A stretch of 64,000 bases of DNA from Proteobacteria bacterium ST_bin12 (GTDB taxonomy: Bacteria; Pseudomonadota; Gammaproteobacteria; Burkholderiales; Methylophilaceae), in assembly GCA_002083635.1 (NCBI GenBank), contig MSXP01000003.1, forward strand, positions 62,001 through 126,000, given 5' to 3'. The translations under genes and the position numbers were made by a program. Shown in pieces: positions 27,014 through 36,050 of this stretch; position 1 is the stretch's first letter; every line of letters begins with the position of its first letter. The notes beneath the pieces were generated by a model. It saw only the letters and a list, made by a program, of their open reading frames with translations. It searched no databases and had not been told where the DNA came from.

Positions 27014-28177
27014 TTATAAACCTGCCGCAGCTTTTAGTGCAGCTGCTTTGTCTGTCGCTTCCCAAGTGAACTCAGGCTCATCGCGACCAAAGTGGCCATA
27101 AGCTGCTGTTTTTGTGTAGATGGGACGTAATAAGTTCAACATTTTTACAATGCCTTTTGGGCGCAAGTCAAAATGTTCACGCACTAATTGCGTCAACACT
27201 TCGTTTGAAACTTTACCTGTGCCATACGTTTCTACCATCACAGAAGTCGGTTGCGCCACACCAATAGCGTAACTCACTTGCACTAAGCAACGTGATGCTA
27301 AACCAGCTGCCACAATGTTTTTTGCTACATAACGGCCAGCATAAGCCGCGCTGCGATCTACTTTTGAAGGGTCTTTACCTGAAAACGCACCGCCACCATG
27401 AGGGGCTGCGCCGCCGTAGGTATCTACAATGATTTTACGGCCTGTTAAGCCGCAGTCGCCTTGTGGGCCACCGATTACGAAGCGACCTGTTGGGTTCACT
27501 AAAAACTTAATTTCACCTTTAATCAAGTCTTTAGGCAACATTGGCTTAATAATTTCTTCAATGGTTGCTTCGCGAATATCTTCTAAGCTGATATCGGGGG
27601 AGTGTTGAGTAGAAACTAAAACTGTATCGATTTTGTATGGTTTGCCATCTACATATTGCACCGTCACTTGGCTTTTCGCGTCTGGACGCAACCATGGCAA
27701 ACGGCCATCTTTGCGTAATGCGGCTTGGCGTTCCATTAAACGGTGGCTTAGCCAAATTGGCAATGGCATTAGTTGTGGTGTTTCATCTACCGCATAACCA
27801 AACATCAAACCTTGGTCGCCTGCACCTTGGTCTAAAGGGTCATCTTGCGCGCCGTCTACACCTTGTGCGATATCGGGCGACTGTTTGTCGTATGCTACTA
27901 ACACCGCACAACCTTTGTAGTCGATGCCGTATTCGGTGTTGTCATAACCTATGCGTTTAATCGCATCGCGTGCCACTTTAATATAGTCCACATTGGCTGT
28001 GGTCGTGATTTCGCCTGCCAGTACCACTAAGCCAGTATTAGCTAAGGTTTCGGCGGCTACGCGTGCGGTTGGGTCTTGCTCTAAAATAGCATCTAAAATG
28101 CTATCTGATACTTGGTCTGCTAATTTGTCTGGATGACCTTCAGAAACTGATTCTGAAGTAAAAAGAAATTCGTTCAT
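27014..28177 (-). CDS. metK: S-adenosylmethionine synthetase
   Basis: MetK makes SAM from methionine and ATP. The 387-aa enzyme shows FTSESVSEGHPDKLADQVSD at the N-terminus, GAGDQGLMFGYA and the P-loop-like GGGAFSGKDPSKVDRSAAY. All are family signatures and length is normal. It heads the minus-strand methyl cycle genes and is divergent from dapF. A 9-bp AT-rich inverted repeat (AACAATAT...AATATTGTT, 28219-28254) lies in its leader. Confidence 0.97.
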   Translation of the reverse strand: MNEFLFTSESVSEGHPDKLADQVSDSILDAILEQDPTARVAAETLANTGLVVLAGEITTTANVDYIKVARDAIKRIGYDNTEYGIDYKGCAVLVAYDKQSPDIAQGVDGAQDDPLDQGAGDQGLMFGYAVDETPQLMPLPIWLSHRLMERQAALRKDGRLPWLRPDAKSQVTVQYVDGKPYKIDTVLVSTQHSPDISLEDIREATIEEIIKPMLPKDLIKGEIKFLVNPTGRFVIGGPQGDCGLTGRKIIVDTYGGAAPHGGGAFSGKDPSKVDRSAAYAGRYVAKNIVAAGLASRCLVQVSYAIGVAQPTSVMVETYGTGKVSNEVLTQLVREHFDLRPKGIVKMLNLLRPIYTKTAAYGHFGRDEPEFTWEATDKAAALKAAAGL

Positions 28178-28341
28178 TGATGTGCGCCTTGAAAAACTTA
28201 AATATTGATAAAAGAAAAAAACAATATCGACTAAAGGCTAAAGCAAATATTGTTAATTACTGTTGAGTTGCGAATTGTACACGGTTAACCACTTGTAAAC
28301 ACTCAAATTTGGTAGAATAAAGACTACTAAATGAGGTAAAA

Positions 28342-29172
28342 ATGCAGCTAAAGTTTACAAAAATGCAAGGCGCAGGTAATGATTTCGTCGTGATTGACGC
28401 TTATTCAGAAAATGTCGCGTTAAATGCCAATCAAATAAAAAAAATCGCTAATCGTTATTTTGGTGTTGGTTGCGATCAATTATTAATGGTTGAAAAAAGT
28501 ACTTCTGCTAATGTGGATTTTAAATACCGTATTTTTAACGCAGACGGTGGTGAAGTAGAGCAGTGCGGCAACGGTGCGCGTTGCTTTGCGCGCTTCGTTT
28601 TTGAAAAAAACTTAACCACTAAAAGTGACATAAAAGTTGAAACCGCCAGCGGAATTATAGTGTTGCAATTGCAAAACGATGGGCAAGTCATAGTGGATAT
28701 GGGCGCACCTATTTTTGAGCCTGCGCGCATTCCATTTGAGGCGGCTAGTCAACAGCCACAATACGCACTTAATTTAGATACAGAGTCAGTGACGATTTCA
28801 GCTGTTTCAATGGGAAATCCTCATGCAGTAATAGTGGTAGATAATGTAGAAACGGCCAATGTAGCAACGCTTGGACCACAAATTGAATCGCATATCGATT
28901 TTCCGCAACGGGTAAATGCAGGATTTATGCAGATTGTAAACACGCATGAAATCAATCTGCGCGTATATGAGCGTGGCAGTGGAGAAACACTTTCTTGTGG
29001 CACTGGTGCTTGCGCGGCGGCGGTAAGTGGTATTAGCATAGGTCATTTGCAATCGCCTGTGTTGGTGAATACGCGTGGCGGCAAGCTGAGTATTGCTTGG
29101 GCTGGCAACAGTCAGCCTGTCATGATGACTGGGCCTGCAGAGTTTGTGTTTGAGGGTCAGATTGAGATTTGA
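28342..29172 (+). CDS. dapF: Diaminopimelate epimerase
   Basis: DapF converts LL- to meso-diaminopimelate for peptidoglycan and lysine. The 276-aa protein has KMQGAGNDFVVIDAYS, the first catalytic Cys in EQCGNGARCFARF and the second in RGSGETLSCGTGACAAA. GAGGT precedes the ATG. It begins the dapF-DUF484-xerC series, the same order as in E. coli. Confidence 0.97.
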   Translation: MQLKFTKMQGAGNDFVVIDAYSENVALNANQIKKIANRYFGVGCDQLLMVEKSTSANVDFKYRIFNADGGEVEQCGNGARCFARFVFEKNLTTKSDIKVETASGIIVLQLQNDGQVIVDMGAPIFEPARIPFEAASQQPQYALNLDTESVTISAVSMGNPHAVIVVDNVETANVATLGPQIESHIDFPQRVNAGFMQIVNTHEINLRVYERGSGETLSCGTGACAAAVSGISIGHLQSPVLVNTRGGKLSIAWAGNSQPVMMTGPAEFVFEGQIEI

Positions 29173-29239
29173 TGTGTCATTTTTGGTTAAAAAAAGTGGT
29201 TAACTTTAGTAATCTGCTTAATAAATTTTGGGAATAATA

Positions 29240-29905
29240 ATGTCGGAAATGGAACAAATGGACGAAATTAAGGCGTATTTAAAAAACCACCCTGAATTTT
29301 TTGAAGAAAATGCCGCTTTGTTGGCCGATATTCACTTGCCCAGCCCACATGGCGGCGGCACTATTTCGTTAGCGGAACGTCAGCAATTGGCGCAGCGCGA
29401 TAAAATCACCGCGCTTGAGAGTCGATTTTCTGAGTTGGTTTTAAATGCACAGCAAAACAACGCAATAGCTACCAAAATTCATGCTTTTAATGTGAGGTTG
29501 CATCGAGCAAAAAGCTTCGACGCGATTGAGCAATTAATTAGCCACGATTTACCTGAAATGTTTGACTTAAGTGATACTTGTTTGCGCATTTGGGTGCAAC
29601 CTTTAGAGCAGTCAAGTCATGCTAATTTAGTGTTCAGCGAGACGTCTGAGGTGATTAAAACTTGGGTTGCCTCGCGCGCGCAGCCTTACTGTGGCAAGCC
29701 TCCTGCTATTGTGGGTGAAGATTGGTTTATAGAGCCAGCAGCTTCATTGGCAATTATTGGCTTGCATCAAGCAAGTCTATTTGGTTTCTTAGCATTAGCC
29801 AGCGATAGCGACAGCCGATTTTATGAAGAGATGGGCACTGACTTTTTAAATAAAATGAGTGAGCTCATTAGTGCAGCATTATCGCGACATTTGGAATTGT
29901 CTTGA
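29240..29905 (+). CDS. DUF484 family protein
   Basis: From ATG 29240 (an earlier TTG at 29228 lacks a ribosome-binding site) the product is 221 aa. It contains the DUF484 hallmarks: IKAYLKNHPEFFEENAALLA, LPSPHGGGTISLAERQQL and a GAF-like C-terminal domain. The family is nearly always between dapF and xerC and has no defined activity. It is followed 27 nt later by xerC. Confidence 0.92.
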   Translation: MSEMEQMDEIKAYLKNHPEFFEENAALLADIHLPSPHGGGTISLAERQQLAQRDKITALESRFSELVLNAQQNNAIATKIHAFNVRLHRAKSFDAIEQLISHDLPEMFDLSDTCLRIWVQPLEQSSHANLVFSETSEVIKTWVASRAQPYCGKPPAIVGEDWFIEPAASLAIIGLHQASLFGFLALASDSDSRFYEEMGTDFLNKMSELISAALSRHLELS

Positions 29906-29932
29906 TTAGTTAACGATTTCTTAAAAGACAAT

Positions 29933-30847
29933 ATGTCAGTCGATTCTTCAGCAGAAAACTTAATCGCCAAATATTTGGAGTTTTTAAGTTTTGAGCGTCG
30001 TTTAAGTCCGCTAACCTGCAAGAATTACGCAAGAGATTTGACGCAGCTTGTGCAATTAAGTGACCAATTAAACTTAAACGAGCTGCAAAATACGCACATA
30101 AGGCGTTTTGTTGCTGGTCTTCATGGCAAAGGTTTGGGCGGAAAAAGTATTGCGCGCTTGTTATCTTGTTGGCGTGGCTTCTTCAATTTTTTGATTCAAC
30201 AACAAGGATACGTTCAAAACCCAGTATTGGGTTTGCGCGCACCTAAATCAGGCCAAACACTGCCGCACGCGCTATCTATAGAGCAAACCATTAAGTTGGT
30301 GGATATTAAAGAAGATGACCTATTAAGTGTGCGCGACCATGCTATTTTGGAATTATTTTATTCATCTGGTTTGCGTTTAAGCGAATTGGTGAATCTAAAC
30401 ATAGGCGCGCTGGATTTTACACAAGGCACGATTACAGTAACGGGTAAAGGCAATAAAACCCGTATCGTACCGCTTGGAGAGTTTGCTATAAAAGCCATTC
30501 AGCAATGGCTAAGCATGCGTCCAGAAGACTCAACTTTTGATGGAAATCCGCAAGATAAAGCCGTATTTGTTGGCAAACAGGGCAAGCGATTAACCCCTAG
30601 AAATGTGCAATATCGCATCAAAGAATGGGCTATTAAGCAAGGCATTCACACTTCTGTGCATCCACACATGCTGCGCCATAGCTTTGCGTCGCATGTGTTG
30701 CAATCAAGCGGCGATTTACGCGCGGTGCAAGAAATGCTGGGTCATGCCAATATTAGTACCACGCAAGTGTATACGCATTTAGATTTTCAGCATTTGAGTA
30801 AGGTGTACGATAATGCACATCCAAGAGCAAAAAAAGATGTTAGCTGA
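29933..30847 (+). CDS. xerC: Tyrosine recombinase XerC
   Basis: XerC with XerD resolves chromosome dimers at dif. The 304-aa protein has the N-terminal SAM-like domain and the C-terminal catalytic domain with all active residues: Arg in SSGLRLSELVNL, Lys in GKGNKTR, HMLRHSFASH, His in LGHANIS and the nucleophile Tyr in TTQVYTHLD. The dapF-DUF484-xerC context separates it from integrases of mobile elements. Confidence 0.95.
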   Translation: MSVDSSAENLIAKYLEFLSFERRLSPLTCKNYARDLTQLVQLSDQLNLNELQNTHIRRFVAGLHGKGLGGKSIARLLSCWRGFFNFLIQQQGYVQNPVLGLRAPKSGQTLPHALSIEQTIKLVDIKEDDLLSVRDHAILELFYSSGLRLSELVNLNIGALDFTQGTITVTGKGNKTRIVPLGEFAIKAIQQWLSMRPEDSTFDGNPQDKAVFVGKQGKRLTPRNVQYRIKEWAIKQGIHTSVHPHMLRHSFASHVLQSSGDLRAVQEMLGHANISTTQVYTHLDFQHLSKVYDNAHPRAKKDVS

Positions 30848-31008
30848 AAAGTTGCCTTATTGTAAAAACCTCTCAGATGCAACACTAAGATTGAATGCGT
30901 CAAAATATTTTCAATGAAAGGCTGTCAATTTGACTTTTGCACCCAATATAATAATTAGCACCTATAATAAATTGATTACATCCCCCATTAACATTGTTAG
31001 GAATTAAT

Positions 31009-31590
31009 ATGGAACATACTTTACCCGCATTACCTTACGCTAGAACAGCATTAGCGCCGCATATTTCAGAAGAAACCTTAGACTTTCATTATGGTAAACA
31101 TCACCAAACTTATGTGACTAACTTAAACAATTTAATCAAAGGTACTGAGTTTGAGAGTTTGAGCTTAGAGGAAGTCATTAAAAAGTCTTCTGCTGGTATT
31201 TACAATAACTCTGCACAAATTTGGAATCACACTTTTTTTTGGAACAGCATGAAGCCCAATGGCGGCGGCGCACCGACTGGCGCATTGGCAGATGCTATTA
31301 ATGCAAAATGGGGCAGTTTTGAAGAGTTTAAAAAAACTTTTCAAGCATCAGCAGTTGGTAATTTTGGCTCTGGTTGGACATGGTTAGTTAAAAAAGCTGA
31401 CGGCACTGTGGATATTGTGAATATGGGTGCTGCAGGCACACCATTAACCACTGGCGATAAAGCATTATTAACCATCGATGTATGGGAGCACGCGTATTAC
31501 ATAGATTATCGCAATGCCCGCCCTAAATTTGTAGAAACATTTTTAGCATCTTTAGCAAACTGGGATTTTGCGTCTGCAAACTTTGCTTAA
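31009..31590 (+). CDS. sodB: Superoxide dismutase [Fe]
   Basis: The 193-aa enzyme starts MEHTLPALPYARTALAPHIS at ATG 31009, with AGGAATT upstream; a TTG at 30994 would add five residues. Metal ligands are visible: His in DFHYGKHHQTYV, His in QIWNHTFFWN, Asp and His in TIDVWEHAYYIDY. The AAGTPLTTG region favours the iron form, but Fe/Mn specificity cannot be fixed by eye. A strong terminator follows. Confidence 0.93.
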   Translation: MEHTLPALPYARTALAPHISEETLDFHYGKHHQTYVTNLNNLIKGTEFESLSLEEVIKKSSAGIYNNSAQIWNHTFFWNSMKPNGGGAPTGALADAINAKWGSFEEFKKTFQASAVGNFGSGWTWLVKKADGTVDIVNMGAAGTPLTTGDKALLTIDVWEHAYYIDYRNARPKFVETFLASLANWDFASANFA

Positions 31591-31609
31591 CTTATAAATA
31601 TCAGCGTTA

Positions 31610-31635
31610 AAAAGGCCGCAACTGCGGCCTTTTTA
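31610..31635 (+). terminator. Intrinsic terminator of sodB
   Basis: AAAAGGCCGCA and TGCGGCCTTTT form an 11-bp stem with a 2-nt apex, ending in a T-run 20 nt after the sodB stop codon. Confidence 0.93.
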
Positions 31636-31680
31636 ATATTGGTGTGCTAAATATTCATAATTTCTGCTAATATTGCAACT

Positions 31681-31989
31681 ATGTTGCATAGATTTTTTAT
31701 TCATTTTAGCTTAGTTATTTTATTTGCTTTTACGCAAATAGGCATCTCCACGCATGAAATCAGCCATTTTTCTGATTTAACTCAGCATTCTCAACAAGAT
31801 AAACAAGTACCTAATCACCAGTGTGAGCAATGTATTAGTCAAGCGGATGTAGAAAATGGTTTGGCAGAAAGTACTTTTGTATTCTCTGTTAATCAGTTTG
31901 TTTCACTGCCCGCCAATGAACGCTACTTTTCGTTTTTCAATCTTCCTAACTGCACTTATTCTGCGCGCGCACCACCTCAAGCAGCTTAA
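31681..31989 (+). CDS. Small exported His/Cys-containing protein upstream of TonB receptor
   Basis: The 102-aa product has an N-terminal hydrophobic segment (FFIHFSLVILFAFTQIGI) followed by possible metal ligands: HEISHF, HSQQDK, NHQCEQC. It ends with ARAPPQAA, a C-terminus I associate with small genes placed just before metal-receptor genes (DUF2946-like). It is 74 nt upstream of a ZnuD-like TonB receptor, so a role in zinc or copper handling at the periplasm is inferred. No enzymatic motif is visible. Confidence 0.7.
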   Translation: MLHRFFIHFSLVILFAFTQIGISTHEISHFSDLTQHSQQDKQVPNHQCEQCISQADVENGLAESTFVFSVNQFVSLPANERYFSFFNLPNCTYSARAPPQAA

Positions 31990-32063
31990 ATATAACAATC
32001 ATTAACCAATTGCTTAACCCGCTAATTGGTGTATTTTGTATTTAGTTTTTTGAGGATTTAATC

Positions 32064-34121
32064 ATGGTTCAGAGTCAACACTTTCCAGCACGCGCTGCGC
32101 AATTGCCGCTTTTATTTAAAAAAAAGTTTAAAGCCAAGCCAATTATTTTGGCGTTAGCCACCTTTTTCGTACAAAACGTTTATGCAGCAGATTCTGCTCA
32201 AATCGATTTGCCAGCATTGGCTGTCACAGGCAATCCCTTGGGTGTTGCTTCAGACGAATTGGTCGTGCCAGTAGTTGTATTAAACGGACGCGAGTTGAGT
32301 TTGCGCCGCGAGGGCACATTGGGCGAAACGCTTAATGGTATTCCAGGTGTGACCGCGACCCAATTTGGCCCAAATGCTTCTAGGCCAGTGATTCGCGGTT
32401 TAGATGGCGAACGTGTGCGCATTATGCAAAATGGTATTGGTATCTTGGATGCGTCCAGTTTAAGTTTTGACCACGCGGTTGGCATAGACCCGCTGATTAT
32501 TGAGCAAATTGATGTGGTGCGCGGCCCTGCGGCACTATTGTATGGCGGCAGTGCGGTGGGTGGTGTAGTTAACGCAATCGACCATCGAATTCCTAAAGAG
32601 CAACTAGACGGCATTACAGGCCGAGCTGAGGCGCGCTTTGGGGGCGCTGATAGTACGCGTAATGGAGCGGCGGTAGTGGATGTAGGTAATGGATTATTTG
32701 CGATTCATGCGGATGTTTATAATCGTAAAACAAACGATTTAGATATTCCTGATTTTGCGGTTTCTAGCCGTTTGAATCGCGCGGATGGCACGCCACGTGA
32801 GAATCGTGGTCGTTTGCAAAATAGTAATGCACAATCAGATGGCGGCGCATTTGGTGCGTCGCTCACGTTTGATCATGGCTATATTGGCGCGTCTATTTCG
32901 ACACTTTCTAATAACTATGGCGTGGTGGCAGAAGAAGATGTGCGTATTGATATGGAAAGCGATCGCATCGATATCGCCTCTGAATTCACTAATTTGGGCG
33001 GTCTAATTAATCGCGTGAAATTTCGTATGGCGCACACGGATTACGAGCATGTAGAACTAGAAGGCTCAGAGATAGGTACTACCTTTAAAAATCGCGGATT
33101 AGAGGGCAGTTTTGAAGCTGGACACGCGCCATTTGCTAACCTAAATGGTGTAATCGGTTTTCAGTTTAATAACACCAATTTTGAAGCGCTGGGCGAAGAG
33201 GCTTTTGTACCGACAGTTAACACTCAAAACAGAGCAATTTATGTATATGAAGAGCTGGCGATTGATAAGCATAAAATCACTTTTGGCGGCCGTTTGGGGC
33301 GTACTATAGTTGACTCAAAAGATACTGAGAATTTCGGTGCTGGCATCAGCAATAGTTTTAATCCGAATAGCTTTGCCTTGGGTGGCTTATATACGATTAA
33401 CGACAACTGGTCGTTAACCAGTAATTTATCGTATAACGAGCGAGCGCCTAGCTACTTTGAGCTGTATGCCAACGGTGCGCATGTGGCCACTGGGCAGTTT
33501 GAAGTGGGTGATGTGAATTTTGATAAGGAAAAATCTAACGGAATTGATGCGCAAATTCGCTGGAAAGATGCCAAAAATTCATTTAGCTTAGGCGCGTATC
33601 ACACACGCTTTCAAAATTTTATCGGCTTGTTTGAAACAGGTAACGATATTCAGGTTGAGCCAGGTGAGTTTTTACCAGAAGCACAATTTAGAGCAGTGCC
33701 AGCAGAATTCACGGGTTTAGAGGCTGAAGGCAAATTTGCCATGACCGATAATCTAAACCTTTTGGTGCGTGGCGATTATGTGCGTGCGCGCGATAAACGC
33801 AACAACGATTATCTACCACGAATTGCGCCATTCAGATTGGGCGCAGGTCTGCAATATCAACTAAACAGCTTTACTGCCAGAATAGATGTGCTGCGTGCGT
33901 TTAAGCAAGACAATACAGCCGACAACGAACTGCAAACTGACGGCTATACCAATGTAACAGCATTAGTGGCGTATAAATTACCAATCAAGTTCAATGCAGA
34001 ATTATTTGCCAAAGCGAATAATTTGTTGGATGACGAAATACGTGAACATGCCTCTTTCTTAAAAGATATTGCACCAGCAGGAGAGCGCTCTGTGTTGATT
34101 GGCTTGCGTGCAGATTTTTAA
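32064..34121 (+). CDS. TonB-dependent receptor, ZnuD-like
   Basis: The 685-aa outer-membrane receptor has an extended signal region ending near NVYAADS, a plug domain (TLGETLNGIPGVTATQFGPN, SRPVIRGLDGERVRIMQNG, VVRGPAALLYGGSAVGGVVN) and a 22-strand barrel ending in Phe (LIGLRADF). The plug resembles ZnuD, a zinc/heme receptor, but the His-rich loops of neisserial ZnuD are not evident. It is preceded by a small metal-ligand-rich exported protein. The substrate is most likely zinc, inferred. An AT-rich inverted repeat (ACCAATT...AATTGGT) lies 40 nt upstream. Confidence 0.87.
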   Translation: MVQSQHFPARAAQLPLLFKKKFKAKPIILALATFFVQNVYAADSAQIDLPALAVTGNPLGVASDELVVPVVVLNGRELSLRREGTLGETLNGIPGVTATQFGPNASRPVIRGLDGERVRIMQNGIGILDASSLSFDHAVGIDPLIIEQIDVVRGPAALLYGGSAVGGVVNAIDHRIPKEQLDGITGRAEARFGGADSTRNGAAVVDVGNGLFAIHADVYNRKTNDLDIPDFAVSSRLNRADGTPRENRGRLQNSNAQSDGGAFGASLTFDHGYIGASISTLSNNYGVVAEEDVRIDMESDRIDIASEFTNLGGLINRVKFRMAHTDYEHVELEGSEIGTTFKNRGLEGSFEAGHAPFANLNGVIGFQFNNTNFEALGEEAFVPTVNTQNRAIYVYEELAIDKHKITFGGRLGRTIVDSKDTENFGAGISNSFNPNSFALGGLYTINDNWSLTSNLSYNERAPSYFELYANGAHVATGQFEVGDVNFDKEKSNGIDAQIRWKDAKNSFSLGAYHTRFQNFIGLFETGNDIQVEPGEFLPEAQFRAVPAEFTGLEAEGKFAMTDNLNLLVRGDYVRARDKRNNDYLPRIAPFRLGAGLQYQLNSFTARIDVLRAFKQDNTADNELQTDGYTNVTALVAYKLPIKFNAELFAKANNLLDDEIREHASFLKDIAPAGERSVLIGLRADF

Positions 34122-34229
34122 GTATAAGATTTAAGTGCAAAAATGGCTTAACTTTGATGATGAATACATTTGAACCAAATGTAAGTAAAATTACTCATTG
34201 ATAATTGGTTAAGTTTAAAAGGGAAAAGT

Positions 34230-34355
34230 ATGAGCGCGACAAAATATGTTGTACTGGGATTCGTATTTTTTGTAGCCGTTGCAGGCGCTTGGGTTACGGT
34301 ACTAGAATACGCTGTTGATGCTAACGGTATTCATGGATGGCATCTTAAAAAGTAG
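34230..34355 (+). CDS. Single-membrane-span small protein, 41 aa
   Basis: ATG at 34230 follows AAGGGAAAAG, a good ribosome-binding site. The 41-residue peptide starts MSATKYVVLG, has one strongly hydrophobic helix (about residues 6-27, with FVFFVAVAGAWVTVL) and ends in the short polar tail GIHGWHLKK, holding two His. It lies between a ZnuD-like receptor and convergent dgkA. I know no family; the ribosome-binding site and clean helix argue for a real gene. Confidence 0.6.
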   Translation: MSATKYVVLGFVFFVAVAGAWVTVLEYAVDANGIHGWHLKK

Positions 34356-34388
34356 TTAAGTTTAATGATAAAGTTTGGTGTTTTATAC

Positions 34389-34796
34389 TCAATAAAACAG
34401 TATTAAGCACCAAACTACCACCATAATCAGCAAGGCAATAAATACCGCCGCGCTACCAATGTCTTTGGCACGTTTGGCTAATTCGTGACGCTCAATCGAT
34501 ACACGGTCAACTACTGCTTCTATCGCAGAATTCAATAACTCTACAATCAATACCAGCAATACGCTGGCAATCATTAACGCTATTTCAATTGCGCTATTGC
34601 CTAAATAAAATGCCAGTGGTGTCAAAATGATAGATAACAAAACTTCTTGTCTGAAAGCATCTTCATGCTTGTATGCGGCTTTAAAGCCGTCTACCGAGTA
34701 TCCAAACGCATTAAACAATCGGCGCAAACCAGTTTTGCCTTTGAATGGGCTTTCAATATGAGGTTGATTTGATTCAGTAGTCATTACGCTTATCAT
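34389..34796 (-). CDS. dgkA: Diacylglycerol kinase
   Basis: The 135-aa (or 131-aa from ATG 34784) inner-membrane enzyme phosphorylates diacylglycerol released from phospholipid turnover. It has the trimeric DgkA pattern: GLRRLFNAFGYSVDGFKAAY, three membrane helices and the signature ELLNSAIEAVVDR, with catalytic Glu. Neither start has a strong ribosome-binding site. It is convergent with the 41-aa membrane protein gene. Confidence 0.95.
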   Translation of the reverse strand: MISVMTTESNQPHIESPFKGKTGLRRLFNAFGYSVDGFKAAYKHEDAFRQEVLLSIILTPLAFYLGNSAIEIALMIASVLLVLIVELLNSAIEAVVDRVSIERHELAKRAKDIGSAAVFIALLIMVVVWCLILFY

Positions 34797-34877
34797 TCAT
34801 GAAAAATAATCGAATTATTTTAACATGCGTTATCATATTGTTTTGTAGTCTGAAATTTATTCAATAAAGGTTTTAAG

Positions 34878-35150
34878 ATGGCACGCACAGTACATTGCAT
34901 TAAATTAGGTAAAGAATTAGATGGCATGGATTTTCCGCCCTATCCAGGTGAGCTGGGCAAACGTATTTACCTGCAAGTTTCTAAAGAGGCATGGGCCGCG
35001 TGGTTAAAACAACAAACCATGCTAGTGAATGAAAATCGTCTTAGCTTGGCAGATCCTGCAGCACGTAAATATTTAAGCGAGCAAACTGAGAAATACTTTT
35101 TTGGCGAAGGCGCAGATACCGCAAGCGGTTACGTTCCACCAGCCAATTAA
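34878..35150 (+). CDS. yggX: Probable Fe(2+)-trafficking protein YggX
   Basis: The 90-aa protein has the YggX signature: MARTVHCIKLGKELDGMDFP, PGELGKRIYLQVSKEAW and the C-terminal KYFFGEGAD. The conserved Cys7 is present. YggX protects iron-sulfur clusters from oxidative damage. AAAGG precedes the ATG, and a strong terminator follows. In E. coli it pairs with mutY, absent here. Confidence 0.95.
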   Translation: MARTVHCIKLGKELDGMDFPPYPGELGKRIYLQVSKEAWAAWLKQQTMLVNENRLSLADPAARKYLSEQTEKYFFGEGADTASGYVPPAN

Positions 35151-35166
35151 AGATTTTCAAGTACAA

Positions 35167-35192
35167 AAAAAGCACCTTATAAGGTGCTTTTT
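35167..35192. terminator. Bidirectional intrinsic terminator between yggX and phoU
   Basis: AAAAAGCACCTT and AAGGTGCTTTTT make a 12-bp stem with a 2-nt apex, with T-rich flanks on both strands between the convergent genes. Confidence 0.93.
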
Positions 35193-35210
35193 ATTTGGAC
35201 ACTCAAAGCC

Positions 35211-35918
35211 TTATGGTTGCAACGTTTCGCGTTCTAATTCTTGCAAGCTACTGTGGCGAACGTCTTTGCCTTTCACCATATACACCACATATTCTGCGAT
35301 ATTTTTGGCATGGTCACCAATACGCTCAACCGCTTTTGCCACGAATAATACTTCTAATGACATGGAAATAGTGCGTGGGTCTTCCAGCATATACATCACT
35401 AGTTGACGCATCGCTGCGCGAAATTGTTCATCCACTAACTCATCCTGCTTAGCTACTTCAACAGTCTGGCTCACATCTAATCGCGCAAAAGCATCAAGTG
35501 ATGTACGCAACATTTCGCGCACAATTTTTACCATGGCTTTAATTTCAGTAAAGCGCGGCTTGTACATGCGATCTTCATCAAAAATACGTTGCGCAGTGCG
35601 GGCAATCTTCGTCGCTTCATCGCCAATACGTTCCAAATCAGTGATGGTTTTCACCATCATCATCACCATGCGCAAATCGCCTGCCGCAGGCTGGCGACGG
35701 GCAATAATGTGGCTACAGTCTTCATCAATTTGAACTTCAAGAGAGTTAACGCGTGCGTCTGCCTCCATCACTTCTTTAGCCAGTTTAATATCGGCTTTAA
35801 TCAGTGCCTCTAGCGCATTCACAATTTGCTGCTCTACCATGCCGCCCATTTCGAGCACTTTAGCGCGAACCGATTCTAGCTCAGCATCGTATTGTTTAGA
35901 GGTGTGTTCGAATTGCAT
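35211..35918 (-). CDS. phoU: Phosphate transport system accessory protein PhoU
   Basis: PhoU represses the Pho regulon when phosphate is sufficient, acting with PstSCAB and PhoR. The 235-aa protein consists of two three-helix PhoU repeats with the metal-binding pattern E/DxxxD in LERIGDEATKIA (first) and VERIGDHAKNIAEY (second). The pst transporter genes are not adjacent in the window, so phoU is transcribed alone here. Confidence 0.95.
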   Translation of the reverse strand: MQFEHTSKQYDAELESVRAKVLEMGGMVEQQIVNALEALIKADIKLAKEVMEADARVNSLEVQIDEDCSHIIARRQPAAGDLRMVMMMVKTITDLERIGDEATKIARTAQRIFDEDRMYKPRFTEIKAMVKIVREMLRTSLDAFARLDVSQTVEVAKQDELVDEQFRAAMRQLVMYMLEDPRTISMSLEVLFVAKAVERIGDHAKNIAEYVVYMVKGKDVRHSSLQELERETLQP

Positions 35919-35965
35919 AGATACTACCCTTCTTATTTATGGGTTTATTTTACTTTACACAATAA

Positions 35966-36002
35966 TAACCATGAATTGTTACAGTTATATTATTCATGGT
36001 TA
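35966..36002. promoter_or_regulatory. Inverted repeat between phoU and rpiA
   Basis: TAACCATGAAT (35966-35976) and ATTCATGGTTA (35992-36002) are exact 11-bp inverted arms with a 15-nt spacer. It lies about 50 nt upstream of phoU and downstream of rpiA on the same strand, so it could be an rpiA 3' hairpin or a phoU operator. It does not resemble a Pho box. Confidence 0.45.
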
Positions 36003-36050
36003 CGTTACTAATAAGTGTACTTTTTAATGCCTACCTGCTTTAGTTAACAA

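Noticed and set aside
29933..30847. Tyrosine recombinase as integrase of a mobile element
   Set aside because: dapF-DUF484-xerC order and lack of attachment repeats or cargo show it is chromosomal xerC.
35966..36002. Pho box upstream of phoU
   Set aside because: The inverted repeat has no CTGTCAT-like direct repeats; left as an unassigned inverted repeat.
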